Below are positions 35,531-44,898 of a DNA stretch of 64,000 bases, piece by piece (position 1 is the first letter of the stretch; every line of letters begins with the position of its first letter). The notes below the pieces were generated by a model. It was not told where the DNA came from and ran no database searches. It saw only the letters and a program-made list of their open reading frames with translations. This DNA comes from Ignavibacteria bacterium. GTDB lineage: Bacteria; Bacteroidota; Ignavibacteria; Kapaibacteriales; UBA2268. Location: positions 1-64,000 of the forward strand of contig JAERMQ010000010.1 in NCBI GenBank assembly GCA_016844745.1. The letters run 5' to 3'. Position numbers and translations under genes: made by a program.

Positions 35531-37133
35531 ATGGATGAAATCTCAAATATAGAATTTGAGCAACTCCCCACATTAATCAAAAACCTTGAGAGAGGTTATT
35601 CTAATTTAATAAAAATTATCTCCCGGTTCCCTGTTGGTATTGTTATTTTTGATTTACACTTCCGGATAAAATTTATCAATCAAAATTTGATGGAGGTTTT
35701 GAATCTGATGAATAATAATACTACTACTTTAAGGATGGAAAATATTTTTGGAAGTGATTATAGTTTCGAGAAGATAAATGATTTGTTTAATGGAAAACTT
35801 GATGAATTATCATTTAATACAAGATTAGATTGTAATGACGATGATAAATTAGCTCATGTTACAATATCCGAAATCGGTCAGACAGAAGCTGGGTTGAAAC
35901 TTGCATTAGCAATATTCCAATTTAATGGCGAACAGGATAAAAGACTCAATGAAATTAAATTAGCCCTGACCGAGCAGCATCAAATAACTAATGTCGGTAC
36001 ATTTAAAATTAATATTGCAAATCATTCAATGTATTGGTCTGAAGAGACATTCCGCATTTTCTCGATTTTACCAATCGAAAAAGAAACTTCAATCGAAACA
36101 TTCTACCATTTTGTACACCCCGAAGATTTGGAACATTTTATTAGCTGTTTGGAACGAACTATTGATAATGTTTGCCAGTTGAATATTGAATTTAGAATCA
36201 TTGACGGGCTGGGAAATTTGAAACATCTTCATTGCATTGGCGATCCTGTTTCAGACTCAAACGGCAATATTGAAGGCATTTTTGGAATAATGCTGGATTA
36301 TACGGAGAAAAAACAGTTGGAGGGAGAAAAAGATTCTTTGATTACCCAGCTACTATCTACAAAAGTATCTTCCGAACAACAATATGCCGAATTGCAAAGT
36401 CTATATGAGAAACTATCTGAAACGAAAAATATACTCCAGGAAACAATAGCATCGAAGGACAAATTCTTCAATATTTTAGCTCATGATTTAAGGGGGACCA
36501 TTCTCCGGATTTCTGGGACTTACTGAAATATTATTAAGTGATTATGAAAAAATTCCAAGAGTGGAATTATATCAAATAGCATTAGAAATGAATCGTGCCG
36601 CAGGTAAAGAGTTCAACCTGCTTGAAAACCTTCTTATTTGGGCTCGCTGCCAAACGGGTAGAATTGATTATTTACCGGTTGAATTGGACTTAAATAAAAT
36701 TATTAGGGAAGTAGTTCTCTTATTTGCACTGAATGCCGCTAATAAAGGAATCGAAATTGTTATGAACATTCCTGTTAATACACAGGTATTTGCTGATTTT
36801 AATATGCTCAATACAATCTTGCGTAATTTAATCGGGAACTCGGTGAAATATACTAATAAAGGTGGAAAGATAATCATAGAATCGGAATTGTTAAAAGATT
36901 TTTTACAAGTTGAAATAACGGATAATGGTATTGGTATGAGTGATGAAATCAAGGCGAGTCTTTTTAAAATCGATTCACAGGGGACAACCGAAGGCACAGC
37001 CGGAGAAAGGGGTTCGGGTATGGGGCTTTTGCTCGTTAAGGAATTTGTAAATATAAATGGGGGAACTGTTAATGTTGAAAGCGCTCCTGATAAAGGCAGT
37101 TCATTTGTTTTCACTTTAAAAAGAAGCCAATAA
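35531..37133 (+). pseudogene. PAS sensor histidine kinase, frameshifted at a G run
   Basis: The first part (35531-36528) has PAS-like segments (about 30-110 and 150-265), a coiled coil, and the phospho-acceptor motif FFNILAHDLRG (His 318). The frame then breaks at GGGGG, 36492-36496: with four G the sequence would read DLRGPFSGFLGLTEILLSDYEKIP and run on into the second part (to 37133), which holds the N box, G1 (DNGIGM), G2 (GSGMGLLLVKEF) and the rest of the ATPase domain. So a single extra G splits one gene of about 534 codons. A sequence error, a recent mutation or slippage at the G run are all possible. Confidence 0.8.
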
Positions 37134-37160
37134 TGATTATTCATTTATTTTTATAATATT

Positions 37161-37703
37161 ATGAGCAAAAAAAGATTATTCATCGGTACCTTTGTTGACA
37201 GCCAGATTTTCGAGAATATATTACCGAAAATCCGGCAGGAATTTTCTGATGTATGTAAGGGTAAATGGGTAGAGTTACATAACCTGCATTTTACATACAA
37301 GTTCCTCGGGGATGTCCAGGATTTAATGATAGACGACTTAAAATCATCTATTGCCGAATATTTAACAATGTATTCCGTCGAAATGAAATTCTCCGGCATT
37401 GGCGCATTTCCCGATTTGAGGCGTCCAAAAGTTCTTTTCGTAAATTTTCAGGTAACCGACGGAAAAGTTAATTCTATTTTCCGTGGACTGGAACTGAAGC
37501 TACTCGAATTGGGATTTCCAAAAGAAACGAGACCATTCAAACAGCATATATCTTTAATTCGAATAAAATCAAGCGCTCGTCAATTTAACGATATTGCCCA
37601 AAAATATAGAAATACAAATTTTGGGGTTATGAATGAATTTAAAGTTAGCTTGATTGAGAGCCGTTTATTCAGCACCGGACCTGTTTATTCAATTCTAGAA
37701 TAA
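37161..37703 (+). CDS. thpR: RNA 2',3'-cyclic phosphodiesterase
   Basis: The protein has 180 residues with the two HxTx motifs of the 2H family: H43-F-T45 (LHFTYKFLG) and H129-I-S131 (KQHISLIRI). These enzymes open 2',3'-cyclic phosphate ends of RNA. It starts 27 bases beyond the frameshifted kinase. Confidence 0.85.
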   Translation: MSKKRLFIGTFVDSQIFENILPKIRQEFSDVCKGKWVELHNLHFTYKFLGDVQDLMIDDLKSSIAEYLTMYSVEMKFSGIGAFPDLRRPKVLFVNFQVTDGKVNSIFRGLELKLLELGFPKETRPFKQHISLIRIKSSARQFNDIAQKYRNTNFGVMNEFKVSLIESRLFSTGPVYSILE

Positions 37704-37837
37704 TCTGCAAATCATAACAACTTAATCGTTACAAATATGATTTTGCTTTACCTATTATTCCCAAAAATAATATAAAATTGATTTTTTTGTTGCTCCCAAT
37801 TTTAATAAAGTTTTTGGGATAATAAATATTTTTTTAA

Positions 37838-39319
37838 ATGAAAGCTATTTTAGACTGCAAAGACGGTAATTCTGAAAAAAATCAAATGAGTGAAATATTT
37901 TTTTTACAGAGTATTTTCGATAGTTCGAATGAACTTTCTTTTGTAATCGATAATTGTAATTCTATTGTAAAGACAAATAAAAAGTTCGAGGATTTTATCG
38001 GTGCTGTTCATATTGACTCGATTGGTAAAAACGCAGACAACGTATTAAAAAATACCGAATTGAATTTTGCCCGAATGGACGGATACTCATTAATAGAGAA
38101 AGTACGAAGAACAAACGTTCCTATTTCATTGGTTAGCATAGCCCGCACCCAGGATGAAAATCATTGGGAAGTTGATTTCTCACCAATAAAGGATATGGCA
38201 GGAAATACTGCTTTTATACTGCTTTCATTCAGGAAAATTAATGAACGTATAAGATTGATTCGCGAGATTGAAAGCTCCGAACATAAGTTCCAGAGCTTTA
38301 TTAATTCGGCTCAGGATTGGATTTCAATAAAGGATATTTCAGGTCGATATGTCGCAGTCAATAATGTTACCGCTAAAGCATTCGGCTTGCAACCGGAGGA
38401 TTTTATCGGCAGGCAACCAAAAGATGTTCTACCGGAAAAATTATCCGAAATTATTAAAGTCCACGACCAGATTGTTTATGATACTAAAAAATCTCATACT
38501 TACGAAGAAGTAATTCCAATTGACGGGCAAGACCATATTTTTCAAACCGTCAGGTTTCCAATGACGGATTACAGTGGCGAAATCAATGGTATCGGCACAA
38601 TTGACCGTGAAATTACGCGGGAAGTTCAACTTCAGGAGCAACTAATCAAAAGTGAAAAACTTGCTGCTCTCGGTAAGCTTGCTGCCGGAGTTGCACATGA
38701 AATCAATAATCCGCTAACAGGTGTACTTACATATGCCGAAGATTTATTGGAAAGCTTTGATGAAACTGATACCCGCAGGGAAGACCTTGATGTTATAATC
38801 CGGGAAACTTTGCGCTGCCGGGAGATTGTACGGAACTTATTGGATTTTACCCGCCAGGATAAACCAAGATTTGAAAAGAGTCATCCAAATTCAATTGTTG
38901 AGCGGGCGCTGCTGCTCATCAAAAGGCTGCCTCAATTCCGCAATATTGAAATTACAAAAGTAATGGCTCCCGACCTGCCGGAAATTCAATCCGACCCGCA
39001 GCAGATTCAGCAGGTGCTTTTGAATCTTTTCCTTAATGCAGCAGATGCTATGCATTATAAAGGTTCGATTACGATTAGTACGGAGCTTGATAGAGGTAAA
39101 AATAATTGTATGTTATCCGTAGCCGATTCCGGACCTGGAATTCCCGGGGATATCATAGATAAAATATTCGAGCCCTTTTTCTCGACAAAATCGACAAACG
39201 GATTAGGGCTTGCCGTTTCATGGAGCATTATTGAACTGCACAGGGGTACTATCGAAGTGGAGAATATGCTTCGGGGCGGCGCCTTGTTTAGGGTGAATCT
39301 ACCTTGCAATATTGAATGA
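37838..39319 (+). CDS. PAS-containing sensor histidine kinase
   Basis: The protein has 493 residues without membrane helices. A PAS-like domain lies at about 20-125 and a clear PAS at about 145-265 (LINSAQ... WISIKDISGRYVAVN). HisKA follows with GVAHEINNPLTG (His 287), then HATPase with N box NLFLNAADAM, G1 DSGPGIP and G2 NGLGLAVSWSI. The type resembles NtrB-like soluble kinases. It precedes the receiver-GcvH-like regulator by 23 bases, so the two form a two-component pair. Confidence 0.88.
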   Translation: MKAILDCKDGNSEKNQMSEIFFLQSIFDSSNELSFVIDNCNSIVKTNKKFEDFIGAVHIDSIGKNADNVLKNTELNFARMDGYSLIEKVRRTNVPISLVSIARTQDENHWEVDFSPIKDMAGNTAFILLSFRKINERIRLIREIESSEHKFQSFINSAQDWISIKDISGRYVAVNNVTAKAFGLQPEDFIGRQPKDVLPEKLSEIIKVHDQIVYDTKKSHTYEEVIPIDGQDHIFQTVRFPMTDYSGEINGIGTIDREITREVQLQEQLIKSEKLAALGKLAAGVAHEINNPLTGVLTYAEDLLESFDETDTRREDLDVIIRETLRCREIVRNLLDFTRQDKPRFEKSHPNSIVERALLLIKRLPQFRNIEITKVMAPDLPEIQSDPQQIQQVLLNLFLNAADAMHYKGSITISTELDRGKNNCMLSVADSGPGIPGDIIDKIFEPFFSTKSTNGLGLAVSWSIIELHRGTIEVENMLRGGALFRVNLPCNIE

Positions 39320-39342
39320 TTTAAATAAAGTTTGAAAAAGAG

Positions 39343-40134
39343 ATGTCAGAGAAAGTAAGAATACTGGCTGTCGATGATGAACAAATAATTCTTGACAGCA
39401 TAAAAAAATCCCTGAAAGATGTAAGCGATATCGAGCTTTGCTTTGCAGATTCCGTATCCGACGCGCTTTCGAAAATCGAAGGAGCTAATTTCGATATTAT
39501 TTTAACCGACCTGATGATGCCGGGAATTGACGGCTTGGAATTTCTAAGGATATTGAAGAGTAAAGCTGAGGATATACTCGTTATTATGATTACCGGTTAT
39601 GCGACGATTTCAACTGCTCTTCAGGCTTTGCAATTAGGCGCTTTCGATTATTTGGCAAAGCCGTTTACTAAAGATGAAATCAAGAAAGTGATTAAAAGGG
39701 CGAGCGAACTTTCGATATTAAGAAGAAAAAGTTTTCCAAAAGGTATTTCAAAAAATGTGAATAATAACGGTCAAACTACATATCAGACTTTAAAAGGTAT
39801 CGGTCAGGATACCTGGATTAATTGTCAGGAGGATGGAACATTGTTATTAGGTATCGAACGCCTTGCCCTAACAAATATTGGAAATATTCAAACATTTTAT
39901 TTACCTTCGGAAGGCGACATTTTGCGGCAGGGATGTCTTTACTTACAAATTTTTACTTCCGATTTCAGTTCTTATTCTTTTTTATCCCCATTGTCCGGTA
40001 CTATATTAAAAGTTAACCATGAAATTCTTTCCAATCCCGATATTTTAAATTGTGAAGGAAAAGAGAACAACTGGATATTAAAGCTTCAACCTTCGAATTA
40101 CGAATCAGAAATTAAATTAATTGTCAATTGTTAA
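39343..40134 (+). CDS. response regulator: receiver domain fused to a degenerate glycine-cleavage-H-like domain
   Basis: The protein has 263 residues. The receiver at about 5-120 has DD (11-12), phospho-acceptor D56 in LTDLMMPG, T84 and K106 in LAKPF. A basic linker follows. Residues about 156-254 follow the GcvH pattern in order: DTWINCQEDGTLLLGIERLAL, then IQTFYLPSEGD, then SPLSGTILKVNHEILSNPDIL and NNWILKLQPSN. The lipoyl lysine of GcvH (in ESVKA) falls at F208 in FTSDFSSYSF, so it cannot carry lipoate. The domain is probably a sensor or docking unit. There is no DNA-binding domain. It is 23 bases beyond its kinase. Confidence 0.85.
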   Translation: MSEKVRILAVDDEQIILDSIKKSLKDVSDIELCFADSVSDALSKIEGANFDIILTDLMMPGIDGLEFLRILKSKAEDILVIMITGYATISTALQALQLGAFDYLAKPFTKDEIKKVIKRASELSILRRKSFPKGISKNVNNNGQTTYQTLKGIGQDTWINCQEDGTLLLGIERLALTNIGNIQTFYLPSEGDILRQGCLYLQIFTSDFSSYSFLSPLSGTILKVNHEILSNPDILNCEGKENNWILKLQPSNYESEIKLIVNC

Positions 40135-40296
40135 TTGTTAATGGTCAATGGTTAATGGTCAATTGTCAATGGTCAATAGTTAATGGAATTGTCTGAATTA
40201 GGATTTGTAGGATTAAAGGATGTAAGGATTATTTTCCATTTACCATTGTTTACTACTTTTTACTATTTTTTAATATGGATTTTTCGTATTTTTTTT

Positions 40297-40428
40297 ACTT
40301 TCGGAAAGTTTCCCTACTTTCAGAAAGTTATCTATTTATGCAGTGTTTGACTATAAATGAGTATGTTTGAGTACGGTTTTTCGCTTTTTTGTTTTAACTT
40401 TCCGAAAGTTGGGAAACTTTCTGAAAGT
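40297..40428. repeat. 33-base inverted repeat pair with AACTTTC(C/T)GAAAGTT words
   Basis: ACTTTCGGAAAGTTTCCC...CTTTCAGAAAGTT (40297-40329) is mirrored by AACTTTCCGAAAG...GGGAAACTTTCTGAAAGT (40396-40428), with 66 AT-rich bases between. Each arm is itself built from two small palindromes. It abuts noncoding element B. Confidence 0.7.
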
Positions 40429-40431
40429 CCC

Positions 40432-40770
40432 ATTTTCAAATTGATTCATTTTCAAATTTCATCTTGTTTCACCCATTTTCTACACTTTTCTACGGTTTAT
40501 TAATTTTTTTGTGAAGTGAAAAATAAAACCTTATATAAACCGCTTATCTTAGTAAAAATCAATTGACAAAATAGAATTTACTACTGATTTTACTTTTTTT
40601 TTGACTTTACAAACTTTATGAACTTTCAACTTTATAAACTGATTTAAACACAAAGGTCACAGAGGTTAACACAGAGGACACAAAGGTTTCAATCCGGCTA
40701 TTTCAAAGAACAAAACATTACAAATATAATCAAAGGGTAGGAATTCGCTTAAAAACGATTTTAAAATGAT
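40432..40770. repeat. noncoding element copy B (matches 15781-16070)
   Basis: It holds the same ordered blocks as copy A: TTTTCAAATT, TCTACACTTTTCTACGG, GAAGTGAAAAATAAA, CCTTAT, ACACAAAGGTCACAGAGG with CACAGAGGACACAAAGG, ATTTCAAAGAAC, and GCTTAAAAACGATTT. The gap 40135-40957 also begins with AATTGTCAATTGTTAATTG as at 15.7 kb, and ends in AATTCAGCATTCAT repeats. Confidence 0.6.
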
Positions 40771-40839
40771 GTCTGAACCATTGATTAAGCTGATTAATGG
40801 ATTAATATGATTTTTATTACCTAATTTCTAATTCATAAT

Positions 40840-40960
40840 TCAGCATTCAACATTCAGCATTCAGCATTCAGCATTCATAATTCATAATTCAGCATTCATA
40901 ATTCAGCATTCATAATTCAGCATTCATAATTCAGCATTCATAATTCAGCATTCATAATTA
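40840..40960. repeat. AATTCAGCATTCAT low-complexity tandem repeat
   Basis: Units of TAATTCAGCATTCA (14 bases) and shorter CATTCAG words fill about 120 bases. No coding content. Confidence 0.75.
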
Positions 40961-41122
40961 TCTTGTTATAATGACTTTCTCAGAAAAAATGGCTCTCCCT
41001 CCCCGCACGACGCATAAATACACGCCACTGCGCCATGCCGAAATATCGATATTCAAAGGATTTTCGCCTTCTATTTTGCTTTGATAAACTTTCTCGCATA
41101 AAAAATAATAGATTGATGCTAC
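40958..41122 (-). pseudogene. remnant of a T9SS-type C-terminal sorting domain
   Basis: Leftward of the secreted protein's stop, in another frame, codons from about 41122 read SIYYFLCEKVYQSK, then PLNIDISAWRSGVYLCVVRG and IFSEKVIITR, ending in TAA at 40958. The SGVY and EKVI parts are the typical end of a type IX sorting domain. There is no start and the frame closes upstream, so this is the tail of a lost or recombined gene. Confidence 0.6.
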
Positions 41123-43644
41123 TTCTCCACCACAATCGGCACGCAGTCCTGCTTCCCTCCATAATCAACAACGATAAAATAAATTCCGCTCGGTACATCG
41201 TAGCAGTCCCATACAAACTCTGCTGTACCTATACTGATAATATTAACAGAAATGTTTTCTTTTCCTGAAACTAATACACCATATATATTATATACTCCTT
41301 TTATTGATTCCTTTATATCATAACTTAAATCCCATAATACTTTTGTTTTAACTGTATTCCGGGCAGGCAAAGGAATTGGCGGATAGGCATAAAATTTTGT
41401 TTGATAATAGAGTTTCTCTGCCTGTGGTTGTTCTATTACCAAAGAAGGTTCCTTTACCATTATTTTGTAATAATTCAATGGATGGACATCGTCGCTTAAT
41501 TTAGCTAATGCAAGATTACCTTTAAAAATAACAGATTCGAAAGTTGGAACTCCCCAATCCCAATTAGCGGGCTGCCATTTAGTCAAATCGCTTCTGTCAG
41601 TATTCTCCAAAAAGGTCTTATCGCCTACAATATAAAACTTCCCTCCCAGATACATAATCCTTGCATTGTAGTATTTATCGGTTTTCAGTAGTGTATCTAA
41701 TGTATTTCGCTTCCGGTCATATAAATAAAGCCTAGCAGGAGATAAGCATGAGATAAATACTGAATCTTTGTTATGCTCATAGAATTGATTGAAAGTCATA
41801 AATTTTTCTAATGATAAAATTGTTTTGTAGGTCTTGCCGGTGTCTTGAGTTTCATGGATTTCAAATCGTGTTATATCAGAATTCATCTTGTCTTTAACGG
41901 AAGTAAACATGATAAAATGCTTTAAATCATCTGCAAGGATTTGATGAATCATTAAGGTATCATAAGTAATTAACGAAATATTTTCAAGTGTAGAATCAAT
42001 TATATAAATTAATCCGAAGTATTTATTAGAATAGCTGCTTAATGCAAATAAATAATTGCCGTCAATATTATTTATTTTACTCGAAAAATGAGGCGCATCC
42101 TTGTATCCGAAAGACAAATTATTTTTAACTGATAGAGATTTATAAGTTTTACCACCATCCTTGGTAAAATTATAATTATGTAATTGGGGATCTACATGGT
42201 TTGTTCCACCTTTTACACCACCTATAAATCCTTTTCCATTATCATCCATATAGAATAAGGATGGGACATCTAATTGAATTAAATAAGATACAGAATCAGG
42301 TATTTCAGTTGGAATAAAAGTATTGCCATAATCATTCGTTCTATTAACTTCGCTATTATTGGCATCGTCATTAAAAAAAAGAAATGTTGAATCATTGATT
42401 ATTTTTTTTGGTTTGCCGGATAAGTAAGAGACTAATTTCCATGAATTAGCATTATCAGTTGTAATAAGTAGCGTATTTCGATATCCTGCAATTACGATTA
42501 TCGAATCGTCAATAAAATTTATATTATTGACTCTACAAATACTTGATATTCCATCTGAAGTACTATAACCTCCCTGATAATTATTAGTGTAATATCTGTT
42601 ATCAAAGATATTGTTATATTCTTTAAAATTTATTATCATACTGTCAAATTCTTTAATCCCAAAGTTATTAATATTAGAAAATCCTTTAGTATATTCTGTT
42701 TGATTTTTTTTACCAAACGAAATAAGTAATTTATTTTTATATACTTTATAAGTAAAAGTACTAATCGAACCATATTTTTTTATGTAATAAGGGTCATTTG
42801 GATTCAAAATATTCGTATCCTGATAAAAATATGTCCATTTTGTAAAATTATTATCTGAATAATATAGCCTGCCGGAAATATTGAAAACCGGTTTATTATT
42901 ATACTCCAATACATTTACTAAGCTATAGATTTCAGGATTCCAATGATGCATTTTATCTTTTAGGGTTATTAATTTCAAATTGGTTAAGTCATTTGAGAGT
43001 GTAACAAGACCATAGTATTTATAATAAACCGATATCAATAATTGTTCGTTAAGATAAGCCATGAAATAATTATCATAGCTTACAGGCGGGAGCCCTTCAA
43101 TATCTTTTGGATATGCAAAAACCTTAATAATCGTATCAGTAAAGGAATTGACTAATTTTAGCTTTTTATCAAATTGATAAATGCTATTAATACTTCGAAT
43201 ATAAATACTGGTTTGACTGGTTACTAACGTTAGAAATTTATCACCGTTATCCAGTGCAAATTTGCTTTTTATCCAATTGAAGCCATTATCGAAAGATTGG
43301 ACCATATAACCATTATCTAATATTCCCAATAAAGTATCGTTATAATTAACCATACATCTTATTTCACCATTCTCGTTCAAGGAATATTGCTTCCAGGTAT
43401 TGCCCCTGTCAGTTGTCATCAGATAAGCGCCATTATCCCCATAAGCAATGATATTCTTGCCTGAAGCAACAACTCCGAAATAATTAATATTTAGCGGCAT
43501 TAAATCGAATTCCGCTGCTATGGCGGTATTTAACAAAAATAAATTTAAGATTATCAATAATCGATTTATTCGAAAAGAAATGGAATTTGAATGATTTGCA
43601 AAACCATTGTAAAGAATTTTCCTTGGTAAATTTGATTTGCTCAT
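41119..43644 (-). CDS. large secreted protein with BNR-like repeats and T9SS-type C-terminal tail
   Basis: The protein has 841 residues from the ATG at 43644, which has AAGGA ahead; a longer TTG start (43716) is rejected. A signal anchor (LLIILNLFLLNTAIAA) is at about 28-43. Several repeats of the form TTDRGNTWK, SFDNGFNWIK, TTDNANSWKL, TKDGGKTYKSL and TQDTGKTYK are the Asp-box/BNR-like turns of sialidase-type propellers. The last 80 residues (NTVKTKVLWDLS... FVWDCYDVPSGIYFIVVDYG... PIVVEK) resemble a type IX sorting domain. It is probably a cell-surface or secreted propeller. No enzymatic site seen. Confidence 0.7.
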   Translation of the reverse strand: MSKSNLPRKILYNGFANHSNSISFRINRLLIILNLFLLNTAIAAEFDLMPLNINYFGVVASGKNIIAYGDNGAYLMTTDRGNTWKQYSLNENGEIRCMVNYNDTLLGILDNGYMVQSFDNGFNWIKSKFALDNGDKFLTLVTSQTSIYIRSINSIYQFDKKLKLVNSFTDTIIKVFAYPKDIEGLPPVSYDNYFMAYLNEQLLISVYYKYYGLVTLSNDLTNLKLITLKDKMHHWNPEIYSLVNVLEYNNKPVFNISGRLYYSDNNFTKWTYFYQDTNILNPNDPYYIKKYGSISTFTYKVYKNKLLISFGKKNQTEYTKGFSNINNFGIKEFDSMIINFKEYNNIFDNRYYTNNYQGGYSTSDGISSICRVNNINFIDDSIIVIAGYRNTLLITTDNANSWKLVSYLSGKPKKIINDSTFLFFNDDANNSEVNRTNDYGNTFIPTEIPDSVSYLIQLDVPSLFYMDDNGKGFIGGVKGGTNHVDPQLHNYNFTKDGGKTYKSLSVKNNLSFGYKDAPHFSSKINNIDGNYLFALSSYSNKYFGLIYIIDSTLENISLITYDTLMIHQILADDLKHFIMFTSVKDKMNSDITRFEIHETQDTGKTYKTILSLEKFMTFNQFYEHNKDSVFISCLSPARLYLYDRKRNTLDTLLKTDKYYNARIMYLGGKFYIVGDKTFLENTDRSDLTKWQPANWDWGVPTFESVIFKGNLALAKLSDDVHPLNYYKIMVKEPSLVIEQPQAEKLYYQTKFYAYPPIPLPARNTVKTKVLWDLSYDIKESIKGVYNIYGVLVSGKENISVNIISIGTAEFVWDCYDVPSGIYFIVVDYGGKQDCVPIVVEK

Positions 43645-43719
43645 AACTTTATCCTTATAAAGTAGCCCTACCCGTTGATTCAACAGGTAGGGCAATTTCA
43701 TATTGTAAATTTTCAATTT

Positions 43720-44415
43720 TTAACGTTCGGGACAATCAAATGATAGACATGGGATACTCCACCAATCACCCCCTGGCTCAGTTGGATATAGTGTTCCTTG
43801 TCCAAATTCAATCTCCTCACAACTACCATCCCCTGAATAATATTGACTACCAGTAACATACCACCATTCAAAATGGTCTGTACAAGGTGGTGGTTGTGTA
43901 CAAGAACCACCATCTGAACAAATGCACCAGCAAACCCTATAAGTATTAGTACAGCGGTAATCGCAACTTGGTACTTGAGTTAGATTTGATTTTATTTCAA
44001 ATTTATAACCATCAAAAATAAGCTCCCCACAAGCAAATTTGGTTATAAAGATTTCAGAGTATTGATTATCCTTGCAGTTCTTACGACCACATAAGGAAGC
44101 GGCGTTCATTCGTATCCAATCATAAGCAGCATCCCAAGCTTCATCTATAAGTTGTCGGTTTCTAGAATAACTGGCAGATGTACAAATATTGGAAATATCT
44201 AATATTTCTGCATGAAGATTAGTATTATTTCCTGATACATCGCAATGATAACAAATTGTTACCTTAATTGGACTACCGCAACTTCCCATTGTGGTTGTAA
44301 AAGTTGCGCATTGGTCTGGTGACACACATAGGTCACATAAATTCTGAGCCTTAGCCTCATAACTTGCCCCCAATGTAATGAGAGCTACCATGATTAACAA
44401 AACGAATTTCTTCAT
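43720..44415 (-). CDS. secreted cysteine-rich protein, unknown
   Basis: The protein has 231 residues with a signal peptide (MKKFVLLIMVALITLGASYEAKA, cut near AQN). It is rich in cysteine (about 24), suggesting disulfide bonds outside the cytoplasm. Aromatic-rich stretches (HFEWWYVTGSQYY, GGDWWSIPCLSF) follow. No known family seen. GGAGAATAAA precedes the ATG. It lies 75 bases ahead of the T9SS-type protein on the same strand and may be expressed with it. Confidence 0.65.
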   Translation of the reverse strand: MKKFVLLIMVALITLGASYEAKAQNLCDLCVSPDQCATFTTTMGSCGSPIKVTICYHCDVSGNNTNLHAEILDISNICTSASYSRNRQLIDEAWDAAYDWIRMNAASLCGRKNCKDNQYSEIFITKFACGELIFDGYKFEIKSNLTQVPSCDYRCTNTYRVCWCICSDGGSCTQPPPCTDHFEWWYVTGSQYYSGDGSCEEIEFGQGTLYPTEPGGDWWSIPCLSFDCPER

Positions 44416-44463
44416 TTTATTCTCCTATTAATTAATAAATATTTTTTATAATTTTGCATCCGA

Positions 44464-44690
44464 ATGAGCGGCTGCTCATGCAAGTCTGCTCAACATACTA
44501 AGCATGGCAGCAAGCCCATTCGGCCAGGGAGTCGGCAGGCATTGCTGTCTGTCGGCTTCTGTTTATATTGCTTTGAGTCGGTTCCCTGTGCAGGTTCGAT
44601 TGAATCAAACGGCACAGGGTAATTCAAGGGAATTTTCTTCGCAGCATGGCTTCTCCTCTTACTTTTTATGATTATTTTTTTCATGATTAA
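44464..44690. other. structured, higher-GC leader region
   Basis: This is clearly richer in G and C than the surroundings. Small hairpins include ATGAGC-GGCT-GCTCAT (44464-44479) and a long stem at 44584-44619 (CCCTGTGC ... GCACAGGG with a second inner stem GGTTCGAT/ATCAAAC). A possible 64-codon leftward frame (44684-44490) has no Shine-Dalgarno and is not trusted. The region may be an untranslated leader of the Cys-rich gene or a separate element. Confidence 0.45.
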
Positions 44691-44817
44691 GGATGCAAAT
44701 ATTCTTATATCGACAATTACAATTGCAAATATAATAATCGAATCCTATACAACTCCTATACGGAAATATTTTTTTTAATATTTTTTTGAAGAAATTTTTG
44801 AATTTATAAAAAGGAGA

Positions 44818-44898
44818 AGATGTCCAAAATCCGGCAGATGTTGGACATCTGTGTCTTTTGAGAGAAGATGTCCAACATCCGGCAGATGTTGGACATCT
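44818..44898. repeat. two copies of an AGATGTCC...GGACATCT palindrome
   Basis: Copies at 44818-44850 and 44866-44898 share AGATGTCCAACATCC, GGCAG and ATGTTGGACATCT. A third copy is at 45980-46012. One abuts the stop codon of the OmpR-type regulator and might end its transcript. Confidence 0.75.

Noticed and set aside
36492-36496. Programmed frameshift in the sensor kinase
   Set aside because: A G run alone is not a known slippery site with a stimulator here; no pseudoknot or internal Shine-Dalgarno is apparent, so mutation or read error is simpler.
43645-43716. Longer start (TTG) for the T9SS-type secreted protein
   Set aside because: ATG 43644 has a strong AAGGA ahead and is followed by the signal anchor.
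44490-44684. 64-codon leftward frame in the structured region
   Set aside because: No Shine-Dalgarno, no recognisable fold, and the sequence is dominated by hairpins.
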